From Rhynchonema sp. JSB1_4 (taxonomy: Eukaryota; Nematoda; Chromadorea; Monhysterida; Xyalidae), in contig JASAMV010007711.1 of assembly GCA_030248065.1 (NCBI GenBank), positions 1-64,000 on the forward strand: a stretch of 64,000 nucleotides of DNA, written 5' to 3'. Below the pieces are notes generated by a model. The model saw nothing but the letters and a program-made list of their open reading frames with translations. It made no database searches and was not told the DNA's origin. Below, piece by piece: positions 33,914 through 46,063 of this stretch; position 1 is the stretch's first letter, and every line of letters begins with the position of its first letter. The position numbers and the translations under genes are program-made.

Positions 33914-36900
33914 AGAAGAAGAACGTTTTTGCACTTTTTGAGAGGCGTTGGGTACCGTAACTCCACGACGCCGGTACCGATCAACGTCAAATTTTGAACG
34001 CAGATGTAGGGTGGCCTAAGGCACCTTGTGGTTAGATATTGAAACCATCGGTGCTTTGTTGTGGAATTACTGGCCAGTGAAAGTTTTTGCTGCCGGCACT
34101 AACTCCGGACAACCATATGGGACATGCGCTACCGCGCATGCCCCGATAATCACCAAAATTTTCAATGTTCGGATCAGGATTGAAAATTTTTTCTGAAAAA
34201 CTGCTTTGATTTTTATTTGGACGAAATTTTTTAACAAAAAAGTGTTGCAAATGCCGTTTCAGGAGCAATGAAATCGAGATAACTTGTTTTTCAAAACTGA
34301 AAAATTTTCGCTTGAGGCCGAACTTGTGTGGTGACATGGCAATATCGTGATGCAGATTCTATGGCCTACTACCGGTCTGAGGTTGATGTTGCCTAATGAT
34401 GTGGTGTACTGTAGCAGGCCGTACATATATTAGTGCATCTAATGCCGTGTGAGTGACACACAAGCAGCAAAAAAAATCGATTACAGCCCAAACCTTGTAT
34501 GTCTGATCGAATTTGTGCACTCCGATTTTGCACCAGACCGAGACATAAATGTGTAGGAGCATGCAAAGGTACTTTACATCACAGCGATTATGGAAAAGTT
34601 GACGCGTCACAGGAAAAAAGTGCCATTTTTTGCCCCGAACAATTTTCCCCCAACCTTTGAACATTTCAGCCCACTGTGGACCTTTTTATTAAAAAAAGTA
34701 AAAATTGAACTTCACAATTTTTTTAATTAAGAGCCTTTTTCGGAACAACCCTAAGCTCAGATAGGAGGAATACTGAATATCAAACAGACTTACGTGGGAA
34801 TCGTCTTTGCAAGCAGCTTTCAGCAACGGATTTAGATCGAATGGCACGCCATCAATGCCCGTGCCCACCGATAATTGACGAGCTGGAAAAAAATGGGTTT
34901 GTCCATAATTAATCTTCAAAACATTCGAAGGAACACAAACGTCGGTATCAAGCTTGTAGCTTGGTAAGCTGATCTGCGCTGGTCATGTGACACTCTTTCG
35001 TCTTTTGGTCATCGTTTCGAAGTGGCATCAAGAATGCTCAAGATAGCCTAAAGCCAAACATCAGCGCACCAGTGGTGAACACTCCAGCACCGTACGATGT
35101 GACCCCATTGATGTTTGTGTCTGGCACAGCATTGGGATGGTGGGGATACATCTGGCCAGATGAACTGCTGTTCGGGTCCGGGTAGAGGGACGTGGAGTGA
35201 GCGTTGCTGTTGGAGGACTCGCTGCTGAAAAAGAAAGAAAGTACTGTATGTCGGTGTCACGTGGTGACCATCTGGCGCCGTTGCACTGATGATGACCTGG
35301 TGGCGCACCGCCCATCTTGCTTTCCCGTGTGGTCCAGACGATTTATGTGTATCTTACACCCGTTTTGAATGAACAAGAACCGTCCAGCTGTGCAGTGCAA
35401 AGCGTCTTTGACTTGATTCTCGTACGTGCTACTGCATTACCAATGAAACGAGCACCGTTTGCGCGCACTTCAAGCGGCTGGTGACATCTGTTTTTGCAAG
35501 CACAAATTCATTATTCTACTCAAGGCATACAAAACCGCAGTTTCGCTTTAGGTTGACTGACAAAAAGAAATGATGACTAACCGTAACTTGTCGAGAATAT
35601 CATTGGGGATCGCACTGTACTTGAAACAGATCACCAGACCATCAATATCACTATAAATGAGGAATGATTAATATAAAAAACAACAAGAAAAACTTCGACC
35701 ATAGAAACAAATAAACCACTCACCCGGCCATTGTATATCCAGCCGGCGGTCTTTTATTTCTCGCCAATATTATCAAATCACAAACGGCGTCCACAGCTGA
35801 GCTCAAAGGCATCATTCGCACACATAGTTGTTTCTTGCGCAGCGCTTTTTCTCCTGAAAGTGATTTCTTTATTGTTGTTCACAGCAAAAAAAACAGAATT
35901 CAAAATTTTGCAAAGAATCAAAACGGCACCGTACGCGTGTCCGCAGTGTGTTCAATAACTGTGAATCCCGGAGGCACCAAATCACGTTCATTCACAATTG
36001 ATATGTCAGCGACCACGTTCACCGGATCGGTGTTGGACTCAAATAACAACAATAACGTTAAATTTATTAAGAATCTTATCGTTTTAGTAATGTGGCTGTT
36101 TGCTTCCAGAGACGGGCCAATTCTGGCCTCCAGACCTCAGTCAGGGTAAATACATGAATTTTACAACTCGGATGTGATCTCGATTTTGTTTTACCAGCCG
36201 GGTCAACACTGGATCACTGTTAACACAAGCCGAGCTACATCAGCCCAGACTCACGAGCTGGTTTTATGCGATGCAAGTTCGTGCAGCATCGAAAAGGAAG
36301 CACCAAATCACAATGAGCCAAACAAAGCGATCCAAACCTCGTGCCTTACCTGATTAACAATCTCCCTCGAAATGCAAATGTATCGATAAACAGCCGAGAA
36401 TGAAAAGAAACTGTCTTTCCAGACATCGGCCTCGCACGAGGTGTCATCAAACGCTTTCGTCAGCTGAAATCGAAAATCTAGAATATTTTCCGAGATCCGA
36501 GGCAGTGCAGTTCATGGGGGGCAGTGTAGTTCCTGGGGGGAGGGGGGTCCCCCTCGGGTACCTCGGTTCCCCCTCCATGGTACGCCTGCCCCACTGTTCC
36601 CCCTCCGGGTACGTCTGCTCCCCCAATTTTTACCTAAAATAGGCAAATTTTGGCCTAAAATAGGCATTTTTAGGCATAAAATGAGTGGTTTTCAGGTCAT
36701 TGTCGTCAAAAATCGCCAAAATACCCTTTTTATTGAGATTTTTTTCCTAAAAGGGGCAAAAATGAGCCAAATTTTCGACCTCAAAAAATGACTTTTCTCC
36801 AAATTTGGGTCCTCCCCCCTTCCGGGTCCTTCCCCCCCAGGTGGGTACGTCTGTTCCGCCTCCGAAAAAAGGGGGTACCGCCTGTTCCCCCTCCGGACCA

Positions 36901-37701
36901 GGAACTACACTGGTGGGGGGAGGGGGCTCCCCAAGCGCACATTTAATGTCCCGTCCCGACCACACGGTACAGTTACGCCCTTAATTTCCCACTCACCCAG
37001 TGCTGTGGCTGGGAGGGGGGGGTGGGGCGGACCCCCAAAGGTACAGTATCTCCCCCTCGCCGGTACGGTATGTGGCCCGCGTTCGGCGCGATTTATGCGC
37101 ATTATAACCTATAAAATTGAATTCTCGCGAAAGTAGTATGGTACAGTATCTCCTCCTAAAATTTCTCCCCCCACCCCCCAAAATTATGGGTACAGTACCC
37201 CGGTTCCCGGTATCTCCCCCTCTTCTTGGCCGCAAGGCACAGTATCTACCCCTCAGAAGTGGCCACAGCACTGCACTAACCGGGTGCACGTAACTCCTCC
37301 AGCTTTTGCCTAACGTGCACATTTTTAGGCTTAAATGAACTTGAGCATTTTTATGCCTGCAATAGGCAATCTTTAGGTTCAAATCGTCTCCTCAGATATA
37401 CCTTTTATATTGCGATTTTTTTGCTAAAAAGGGGAAAAATACTGAAAATTTTTTTCCTCTAAAAATTACTCTTTTCGGATGTTGGGTCCTCCTCCCTTCC
37501 CCCCTTGGGGGGTACACTTAATTCCCCGACGGACCAGGAACTGCACTGTTCCGAGGCAAACGTTCATCAAAACCGGGGGAAAGAAATCCAGTGAAGATCA
37601 CAAATTCCACCAACCGGGGTAAAATGGACGGGGCATTTGGTCTTATCCGCGACCACTGCCACACCAGTCAATGGTGTCCGAGCGTCTTTGTCATCAACCA
37701 T
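31283..37701 (-). CDS. MVB12: ESCRT-I subunit MVB12 (multivesicular body subunit 12)
   Basis: Eight exons keep frame to 280 codons: 37701-37615, 36463-36350, 36037-35935, 35853-35724, 35650-35582, 35224-35091, 34882-34794, 31399-31283. MVB12 is the ESCRT-I subunit that helps sort ubiquitinated cargo into multivesicular bodies. The MABP domain reads [75 protein letters not shown] and [13 protein letters not shown] Ser/Asn-rich linker and [12 protein letters not shown] follow, and the last exon is the UMA motif ([17 protein letters not shown]) that docks on ESCRT-I. Intron 1 contains nested CAGTG elements; the last intron is 3.4 kb and holds a MITE, a giant palindrome and a tandem array. The exon 6 donor could instead be at 35070, which is also in frame. 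Confidence 0.88.
31489..31798. mobile_element. Tourist-like (PIF/Harbinger) MITE
   Basis: GGCTGTGATTAGATAAATG at 31489 mirrors CATTTATCTAATCACAGCC ending at 31798, with subterminal GCATTCCGCATT repeats in both arms. TAA stands on both sides (31486-31488, 31799-31801), the 3-bp target duplication typical of PIF/Harbinger. It lies in the last intron of MVB12. Confidence 0.75.
31875..32520. repeat. Near-perfect 280-bp inverted repeat (giant hairpin)
   Basis: The left arm 31875-32154 and right arm 32240-32520 are reverse complements over about 280 bp with only two or so differences (for example GTCACGCGG against GTCGCGCGG). The 85-bp loop is 32155-32239. No reading frame spans an arm. It lies in the last intron of MVB12, on whose transcript it would form a very stable hairpin. 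Confidence 0.85.
32700..33830. repeat. Minisatellite, about 7 units of about 155 bp
   Basis: TGAGTTCCGGTTC recurs at about 32799, 32951, 33107, 33250, 33409, 33562 and 33718. Each unit also has TTTCTCGACCCCGAAAACC and GCCAGTATTGTGCGACTT-like segments. Spacings are 152, 156, 143, 159, 153 and 156. A nested TCCGGTTCCAGTTCCGGTTC subrepeat lies in each unit. It is intronic in MVB12. Confidence 0.9.
33871..33924. repeat. GAAA microsatellite
   Basis: An A run leads into about eight AAAG/GAAA units and then four GAA units, directly after the minisatellite. Confidence 0.9.
34350..34560. repeat. Dispersed 200-bp repeat, inverse of 6880-7075
   Basis: The minus strand shares TGGGCTGTAATCGAT, CAACATCAACCTCAGAC and TAGAATCTGCA with 6880-7075. 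Both copies can be read as WAVID in one frame, but each has stops. Origin unknown. Confidence 0.6.
36503..37548. mobile_element. hAT-like CAGTG element (family C) with a second copy nested inside
   Basis: The outer ends are CAGTGCAGTTCATGGGG at 36503 and CCAGGAACTGCACTG ending at 37548, flanked by ATCCGAGG and TTCCGAGG (7/8). Inside, CAGTGTAGTTCCTGG at 36522 and CCAGGAACTACACTG ending at 36912 bound a second element flanked by ATGGGGGG and GTGGGGGG. Both lie in intron 1 of MVB12. Confidence 0.75.
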
Positions 37702-38878
37702 TAAAAAGTGGAATTCCGATGTCGACTTTCTTGAAAAAACTTTCTGGGCACAAAAATTACAATTTCACGTGCTGAATCATTCGCTGCCTGAAAACATCAA
37801 GAGCATACAATGTTTCACTTCATTACATATTCAAAATAGACACACACACACGAAAAAGCAAAGCGGTGACTCCCCACCTGCAAAATATATGCGGACGCAT
37901 ATTTCGTGTGGCACACACTGCACAGGCACGAGCACACATTCCAACGGACGCGGACAAAAAGCGTTTGATCGATTAAAACGGTAAGGTAACGCTTTGTGCA
38001 CGAGCTTTTAAGTACCAACCTGCTGTGTAAACATCAAAAGACCTCAATGGACGATAATTACAAAATCCGGTCGAATACCGGTTCACATCTCTTGCAAAGA
38101 ACCAAACCAACTACAGGCACTATTCAAGTTTTATGCGCGCATGATGCAACGACAAAATTTAACGACCAAGAACAAAAATCAGCAATAATTTCATTGAAAA
38201 TGGTACATACGAAAAAGGACCACAAAACCGTAGAAATGTCACAATAAGCTTTTCGTTAGCTGAGAATGCAGCATATCAAGAAAAAAATGACTCTTTTACG
38301 GAACATATACCACGTATGTATATATACTGGTAGAAAGAGCAACTCCTTCACACACGTACAACTAAAAAAAGCAGTGAAGCTAAAAAGACCCCTAATAATG
38401 TAATGCACGCAAAAACCACAGATTTGTAATTCTGACAAAATTACAGCATGGTTCACAGAATGGTTCAGTTCACGGAGAAGAAATAACCCAAACAAATATG
38501 ATTAGGCACTTTTGCATAATAAATTTCCAATTCAGTTCATAACTTCTCGATTAAGTACGGCACATACAATTATTTCGATTCTTATTGTTGTAATGAAAAT
38601 ATTGTTACAAAACGACAGAACACAACCATAGTAACACGTTCAACAACAACAACAACGTTCAGATAAATAATTAGCTCACAACAAAAAAACTAAAAAGCAA
38701 CAATGTCACCAACGGTACAAAACTTAACGATATCAAATGAGCAAAAAGACAAGAGTGTAATAAATTAGTTAACGGGCCTAGACTTGAGACACTTTGAGGC
38801 ACACTGATCAGAAGCTTTTGAAATAAAGATATCTCAAGCCCTCACCCACACGACTCAACGCTTTGGTACAGGGCATCC
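37702..38878. other. Spacer between MVB12 start and PDIA6 stop
   Basis: AT-rich. It should contain the MVB12 promoter and the PDIA6 3' UTR, both on the minus strand. No TATA box, repeat or frame is convincing. Confidence 0.45.
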
Positions 38879-41800
38879 TCATAACTCCGTTTTCACATCA
38901 TCAAGATCATCCAGCTCAACGTCGCTCAGGTCGATCTCTTCCTCAACGGGCATCTAAACAAAAGAAAACATTTTTGATCCATCCTATGTTGAGAAACATG
39001 ACAGGAGTACACTGCAAAGACATCAGTAGTAGATTTTATCCTTCACCGATCAATCAGCCGAAAGATGGTTTAAATGAAACATCATTTGTCAGTTATCCAT
39101 CTGTCAAAAATTATCGCAGTCTGCCAAACAAACCTCTCCATCTTTTCCGTCCCAAGCTGGTCTGTCGGCTGCCTGTGGCAATTCCGTGCCCCTCAAAGCT
39201 TCAGTTGAGCCACGACCAAATTGCAGGGCTTGTAGAAACTCGTGAATGCCGTCGTATGTGAATGGACCTGTAGAGGGTGAAACATCATTTTTTCACAGAG
39301 AACTGCGCCAAGCACTGTCAGCATGCTTTGAAACGAATCAGAGCAATGAGGCGGTAATCATTACGGTGTTCAGGTGAAACACGGACATTGCTAAGCGCAT
39401 CATTTTCGGTCAAGATTAAACAGATCTTACAAAATTGAGATACTGTGTGGTGCCAACCTTTCAGGATAGAGTACTTGCCCTTTCGTACGTTGACCACAGC
39501 CATGGCCTGAAATAATGGACAGCTTGCAACTTGAAAAGGACTCACTGTATAATGATCAGGATGTCAGGCAAGATGACATCAGTTTAGAGGGATTTCATCA
39601 CACGCAAAGTAAGAGTTAGATAAACATCATCTGTCCACGGTTTCATCTTGCAAACAAGCGCCAAACTCACTGGGTATCCGAATCCACCGATGCCCAACGC
39701 GTCTTCAAGTGGCTGATTCGCACCGGCCTCGGACCACACCCATCTCAAAGGGAACAAAAATCATCAGAGTTTGAACTCTAAACCAGCATCAATGACAAAT
39801 TTTTTAATCGACGTCAGGTACTAAGCGGAAGGTCCACAGTATGCGTTCAGTAGAACGAAAGTAATTCTGCATCATTCGTCGGGCAAAAAATATCAGAAAA
39901 ACTTGCCAAAACTTACCCCCACATGTTTCTCTTGAATTTGTCACCGAGTTCAGCGAGATTTTTCAGGTATTTATTGCGGCATTTCGACTGACAGTCCAAC
40001 AACTGGGGCAGCACTGAGATCACGCACAAGGGCTTGTCGCAGTTCGTTTTGAGCACGTCGTGCGAAGTCAACTGAAGGAAAGGAGAATTTTCCCAATTTC
40101 CCCCTGTTTGCATACAAAATATTAAAACAATTTTTTTCTTGTCCTCAGACAAATGCCTCATTGTCAACTTTAAGAACTGGATTCAGACTCGTCATCTTGT
40201 CACATCATCGGACGAAAAAATTGACAGAAAACATCGAAAAGTACCTCCATAATCTCGGGTGGGGGCACATTTTCGGCAAGTTTGCCAGTCGCCCACGAGA
40301 CAATATCGCTAGCAGTGCGACCACCGTCGTAGTCCTGTGATTGTGAAATAAAAATTGGAGACCTTGAAGACGAATGTTATTCATACGAAACCAGGACAAT
40401 CAGACGCAAAAATCTATACTACTAAAACAGGAAGACGTATGTGTGTTTGTGTGTGGCCCCCTCCCTCGGAAGGGCGGACAGGTCAATTTTCACGGGTAGC
40501 TTTGGGTATGCTAACGGGTCTTCAGGGAGGGGGGTGGCACGGCGCGGCGCTGTAGCCGGGCCGTGGGCACGGGTCCCGTCTTGTGTTTCATAAATGTGAT
40601 TAATGCAGGCTGATTTCTCCTTGCTGTGCAGTCCGGTGCTATTTAATGACGAAAACGGACCCCAAAAATTTATCATAAAAAGCCAGAGGCACACCCACCT
40701 GAGCATCATTGAGCGATTTCTTTCCCGCGGGGAACATCTTGATGGTGGGGAAGCCGCGAATGCCGAATTTGCCAGCCATTACTGTGTGCACAGTCGCATC
40801 CAGCGCGGCGACCTGAAGTTGATTAAAAGGTATAATTTAGATAAAGTCAGCGTAGCGTTGGTAAGGTTCTGGTACCACCAGAGGTCAGTGGAAAGACGTA
40901 TTGCCTGGGGTCGAAAAACCACGTGTCGTTATAACAATAATCGAAGTCAGTTATGCATTCAAGCAAACCTTGACTTTTCCCTTCAACTCGGTGGCGGCTG
41001 ATTCCCAGTGCGGTTTCAGATTCTTGCAATGTCCACACCACGGGGCAAAGAATTCAACCAGCCACATGTCGTCGCTGTTTGTGATCAGATCTTCCATGTT
41101 TCCGTCGGTTAGCTCGATCACGTCCGCTTCGCTGCCCTACATACTTTTGAGTAATAATTTTTTGTCAAAACATGAATCAAAAGAAAATTAACTTTGAGTA
41201 GGTTGTTGTTCTCAACCTGGATTCAGACTCGTTATCTGTTTTCGCATCATTGAACACCAAAACTATGAAATCCACAAACCAATCGTTATTCACGAAAAAC
41301 TCACCTTCGGCATTTCACGTTTCTGCCCGCCGCCACCTCCCCCAGAGGAACCCCCGCCGCCTGACAATCGTGATTGCACCACTTTCTTCACTTCGTTCAT
41401 TGCACTATCCGTTAGGCCCGCAGCTGTTCGTGGACCTGAATTAAGTGTTACTTGAGCGCAAGGCAAATTCTTCGAGACTGAAGACCAATCGACCGGCATG
41501 GACGCCAACGCCATCACGCAGACACTCGAACCTGAGGTGCATAAAATCCAAACAAAAGCGAATCGATACAGTTTTGTCTTTGTTTCATGTGATGTGATCA
41601 CAAAGCGAAACATCAAGCAGAATTTTTTCTCAAAAATTTCATGGCTCGATGTCTGTTGGTTTTCTTGGTGCGCGCGACTATTCACCAATTCGTATTCCCT
41701 GATACCAAAATTGAACGTGAATGTGGTACCTAAAAGCTTTCACATGCCAAAAACCCTAACCCGCCTGCAATGTGAAACCGGCCTCAGGGCTACGACGCTA

Positions 41801-44800
41801 AGGAAACTGAAGTTTGGATTTGGATATCTTGGGTAAATGGTACATTTTTGCTGGTAAACCCTGAAACCTAATGTCGATTTTTTTAGAAGCAACGGGAAAC
41901 TTTTAGCAGCAAGTTGCTACCATTTAGCAGCAAAAAACGATGAACTGAGCAAACCATTGTAGTCGGACGGGCTCTTTTTGTTGGCGCCGAAAATTTTGAT
42001 AGTCGGAAAACCACGCACGTTGTACGGCGCACCGACACTTTGGTGCTGGTCCATGTCCACGGCGCCCACTTTTACGACGCCCTGAACTATTAGACATAGT
42101 TTTGGATTTGGAGATAGAGCACCGTAGGTCAAAGGTCAAAAATATCTTTGGCCATCAAGTACTAAGCGGTATGTCAACAAAGTACGTTCAGTGGAAAAAA
42201 TTGTTGCTGCATCCAGGGTTGGGCAAAAACGTTTTTTTCAATAATTAACGTGGTTAAATGAAGTAATTCTATGTGTTCTGAGGCAAAATAAAAGGGTTTG
42301 AACCCTTTTCTAGCGAGTTGTTACCAGTATCAACCCATATCAGACCCGCATCATTGGACCAACTTTAGCCGGGGTCGTCATTGAAAGTTAAGCTCCGTAT
42401 ATTGACGTGTCTCGACAAAGTAAAAATTGGTCGGGAAATTTAAAAAACAAAAAACCAAAAAAACCCCCCGTATGGGGAAGGGAAAAACGGGAACCTAAGA
42501 AATGACTTTTTGACCCCGAGAAGTACCAAAATTGGCCATTTTTCGTCCAAAAATGTCAAAAATCGCTTGCTACCGCAAGAAAACTCTGTTTTAAGCACTT
42601 TTTAGACCAATTTTGGCACTTTTAGAAGATTTTTGGGGTCATTTTTTTCAAAACCCCCACCCTCGGGTATGGGAAATTTTTGAGTTTTTGGAAAAACCCC
42701 CCTGGTATGGGAAATTTTTGATTTTTGGGGGTATGTATGAGAAATTTCCCGAAAATTGGGCTGGGTATGGGAAAATTTCGATTTCTCAACGACACCACTG
42801 ACAGTCACACAATGCTCTTGCATCCCTTCAAAAACGACAAACGACCCAGGCGTTTTTATTTAAAAAACTTCGTTTTTTTTATCAAGAAAAAAAGTCGTCG
42901 TTTTTTGCCCAACCTGGCTGCATCATTTGACCTGTCATCTTAACGTCGTACGAACGTGTGCGTAACTAACATATAACTGTAATTTACCTTGAGCGCTTTG
43001 GCTGCTTTTGAGTATTCTGGGGCCAATTGCTGGCAGTGTCCGCACCTGAAAATAAAGGCAATAAGTGCAGGATTCAAACACATTGAGGAAACAGCCAAGC
43101 TTACCATGGCGCGTAGAATTCAACGATCCAAACTTGGTCGCTGTCAATCACTTTGCTCTGAAACGTTGATGCTGTCAGTTGGATAACGTCGTTGCTGCCA
43201 TCGTACAGGCATTGCACTTGGGATACGGCCAGACTGGCTGAAAATAAATGCAAAGTAGTGATCGAATGTTGTTGAACGTGAACACATAACACAAGCACCC
43301 GAACCGAACCGCCGAACCTAAGTCGCACAGGCACAAGGCAAGGATTTTTAAGTGAAATTACGGTAATTTATATTTTCGGAAAAAACCAGTGTTTTTCAAA
43401 TAAATTACCGGTACTTGTCCGAAGTCAAAAACACCTATTCAGAGCAATTTTTGCTTTGCGTATGGTTTCAGGTACGATGGCACGGTCGCTTTCAGCTGTT
43501 CAAGGCCTTTTCAAAGCGATTTCATAACATGTGTTCGAATCCTCAAGAAAAGTTTCCGCCATTTTTTTAGACCTCGAAAAAATAGATTACCGATAATTCT
43601 TCCTGGTAAATTATTTTTGAAAATTACCGAGCTCAGAAAAGTTTTCCCGGACGGACCAACGGTTTATTTCAGTTGGTCACTACCGTATTGTCGGAAATAG
43701 AATCCGGGGTGTCTATTTTTTCACTGGGGTCAAAAAATTTTTTATTGGTATTTGGAATCTATGACCAAACAAAAAAAAAAAAAAAAATTTTTTTTGTTTT
43801 TTTCCAAAGGAAATTCAATTTATGGGGGGTTCTATTTTTCACTTGGCCCGCCGACGAAAAAAATCATTGTTAATAATGCTTCTAAAAATGGCTTGTTTTC
43901 GGTATTTTCTACCTTTATCAGCGTCAATCAGTGTAGTTCCTGGGGGGGGGTCCCCCTTCGGGTACGTCTGTTCCCCCTCCATGGTACGCCTGCCCCACTA
44001 TTCCTCCTCCGGGTACGTCTGCTCCCCCAATTTTTACCTAAAATAGGCAAATTTTGGCCTAAAATAGGCATTTTTAAGCATAAAATGAGTGATTTTTAGG
44101 TCAATGTCGTCAAAAATCGCCAAAATACCTTTTTTATTGAGATTTTTTTCCTAAAAGGGGCAAAAATGAGCCAAATTTTCGACCTCAAAAAATGACTTTT
44201 CTCCAAATTTGGGTCCTCCCCCCCAGGTGGGTACGTCTGTTCCCCCTCCGAAAAAAAGGGGGTACCGCCTGTTCCCCCTCCGGACCAGGAACTACACTGG
44301 CGTCAATTATGCTTAAAAAGCCGTATTCTGCTGTATACGCAAGCTCAAACAACGTTTCACAAGACAACACAGCCGTACCATGGGGGGTCAATTATTGCGG
44401 GGTTCATTTTTGATTTCGAGCCATTTGGGTGGGGTTCAATTGATGGGGGTCAATTAATAGGGGGTTCTACCGTAAAAACCTAAATACAGCCCCCCCCGGA
44501 ATAGAGCCCCCGTAATACAGCCCCCCAAAAAGGGGTCAGTGAATTAATAGAGCCCCCCTAAGTAACATCACCTATACTGTAGTGTATTAAGGCTTGATAG
44601 TGGTGGTGTACAGGTGCATTTATGCACGTTTGTTGTTCGTTCAGAGCACATAATACGCCTCCTATTGACGAATAGACACGAATAAATGCGATTACAAGCG
44701 AAAAAACATCCTTTCAATTCAAACCCCTTTTTAGGGGTTTTCGGAGGGTATTTCTGGGAACAATTTTTCAGGTTCGGGTCAGTGAATTAATAGAGGCCCC

Positions 44801-45381
44801 CCGGAATAGAGCCCCCCAAAATGGGGTCAGTGAGTACCGTATTGTCGGAAATAGAACCCGGGGGGTCTATTTTTTCACTGGGGTCATTTTGGGGGGGTTC
44901 AATTTATGGGGGGGTCAATTATTGGGGGGGCTATATTTTTCATTTGGCCCCCGACGAAAAAAATCATTGTTAATAATGCCCTTAAAAATGGCTTGTTTTC
45001 GGTATTTTCTACCTTTAACAGCGTCGATTATGCTTAAAAAGCTATGTTCTGTTGTGTTCGCAAGCTTAAACAACGTTTGACACAACAACACAGCTATACC
45101 ATACCACTAATCTGTGGTACGGTGAAGGTTGGGGGTGGGGTTCTATTAATGGGGGGGTCAATTAATGGGGGGGGTTCTATTTTTGATTTCGAGCCATTTA
45201 GGGGGGTTCAATTAATGGGGGGGGTCAATTAATGGGGGGGGTTCTATTTCCGACAATACGGTAAATAGAGCCCCCCCTTCTATTTAGGTTTTTACCGTAT
45301 TTCCGATTCCGACAATACGGCATATTTTTAAAAACCAAACCAAAAGCACAAACCTAAAAGTGCGCTGAAGAGTTCCCTCAT
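38879..45381 (-). CDS. PDIA6: Protein disulfide isomerase A6 (P5 type)
   Basis: Thirteen exons keep frame to 444 codons: 45381-45354, 43237-43105, 43045-42988, 42081-41955, 41435-41305, 41136-40969, 40812-40699, 40334-40245, 40071-39917, 39743-39671, 39506-39458, 39267-39134, 38953-38879. PDIA6 forms and isomerises disulfides in the ER lumen. The signal peptide [19 protein letters not shown] is split by intron 1. Two thioredoxin domains follow, each with the WCGHC active site (the first split at exons 2/3, the second in exon 6), separated by a Gly/Ser-rich linker. Then come [16 protein letters not shown], the b-type domain ([33 protein letters not shown]) and the acidic tail [16 protein letters not shown]. 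It ends KTEL, a variant ER-retention signal. Intron 1 (2.1 kb) is filled with nested transposons. Confidence 0.95.
42215..42916. mobile_element. CAGGGTTGGGC hAT-like element (family G) with perfect 8-bp duplication
   Basis: CAGGGTTGGGCAAAAACG at 42215 mirrors TTTTTTGCCCAACCTG ending at 42916. It is flanked by GCTGCATC at 42207-42214 and 42917-42924, a perfect 8-bp duplication. The interior has TATGGGAAATTTTTGA-type repeats and no transposase. It lies in intron 3 of PDIA6. Confidence 0.85.
43681..44467. mobile_element. TA-target element (family B), copy 2, interrupted
   Basis: TACCGTATTGTCGGAAATAG at 43681 opens a family B element whose interior matches copies 1 and 3. It is split by a CAGTG element at 43929-44299 and its right end is cut off where family A copy 3 begins at 44468. 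PDIA6 intron 1. Confidence 0.75.
43929..44299. mobile_element. hAT-like CAGTG element (family C) with perfect 8-bp duplication
   Basis: CAGTGTAGTTCCTGG at 43929 mirrors CCAGGAACTACACTG ending at 44299. GCGTCAAT stands on both sides (43921-43928, 44300-44307). The sister family B copy has the uninterrupted site near 45021 (GCGTCGAT then TATGC), so the insertion is fully readable. Confidence 0.9.
44468..45299. mobile_element. TA-target element (family A), copy 3, with family B copy 3 nested inside
   Basis: TACCGTAAAAACCTAAATAC at 44468 pairs with TATTTAGGTTTTTACCGTA at 45299. Family B copy 3 (44835-45263, complete terminal repeats) lies inside it, between GGGGTCAGTGAG and AATAGAGCCCC, a site that is continuous (GTGAATTAATAGAGCC) in family A copy 2, which fits insertion at TA. 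PDIA6 intron 1. Confidence 0.8.
44835..45263. mobile_element. TA-target element (family B), copy 3
   Basis: TACCGTATTGTCGGAAATAG at 44835 mirrors CTATTTCCGACAATACGGTA ending at 45263. The core with CAAACGTTTGACACAACAAC matches copy 1. Confidence 0.8.
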
Positions 45382-45763
45382 TTTGCAATGGTCGAGATTC
45401 ACGAGCGAACAAACACAAATTCACAGCCAATTTAAGACGGACGGCGAAGTGACGTTAATTGTCTGTAAAATGCGCAGCTTTAAAATAGGTGAATTTTGTT
45501 TTGAACGTTTGGAGTGCGAGATTTCTGAGCCTGGCCGGGCCGGACTTGGGCGGGTCGAGGTTTGCCGGTCGGGCGCGGGCCGACATTGTTTGTCCAACCA
45601 AATCAAGAGAGAATCGTGTTTTTTTGTCAAAACCAGCGATTCCCATTCCTTTGACTTTGATGAGTTGAGTTGGCACTGCATTGCATCCAAATTTGGAGCT
45701 CTTACTTTGTGTCAAAAAATCGGGCAGGGCCGAGTTTTCCATGGTCGGGGACGGGGACTGAGC

Positions 45764-46063
45764 TAAAGGCAGTCTACGGGAGGTTGTCACTCAGCCCCCG
45801 AATACCGTAACCCACCGCAAGCGAGATCGTTGCGAGACCCATGCTGATCGCTGCTTATCGACACGTGTATTAGCGGCAGCAAGCTGGAAATTGTCATCGT
45901 GCGCGTCGATCACCAAAACTTCGAAATGTTGGTTGGTGTTGGCGCTAACACGCAAAACATAGATAAAAAACAAAATGGTCTCGACACGATCCTTGCAGAT
46001 CAAAATTACGGTGGGTTTACGGTATTCGGGGGCTGAGTGACAACCTCCCGTAGACCGCCTTTA
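45764..46063. mobile_element. Terminal-repeat element (family F), copy 1
   Basis: TAAAGGCAGTCTACGGGAGG at 45764 mirrors CCTCCCGTAGACCGCCTTTA ending at 46063, with about 60-bp inverted ends. Directly upstream of the PDIA6 start. Confidence 0.8.
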
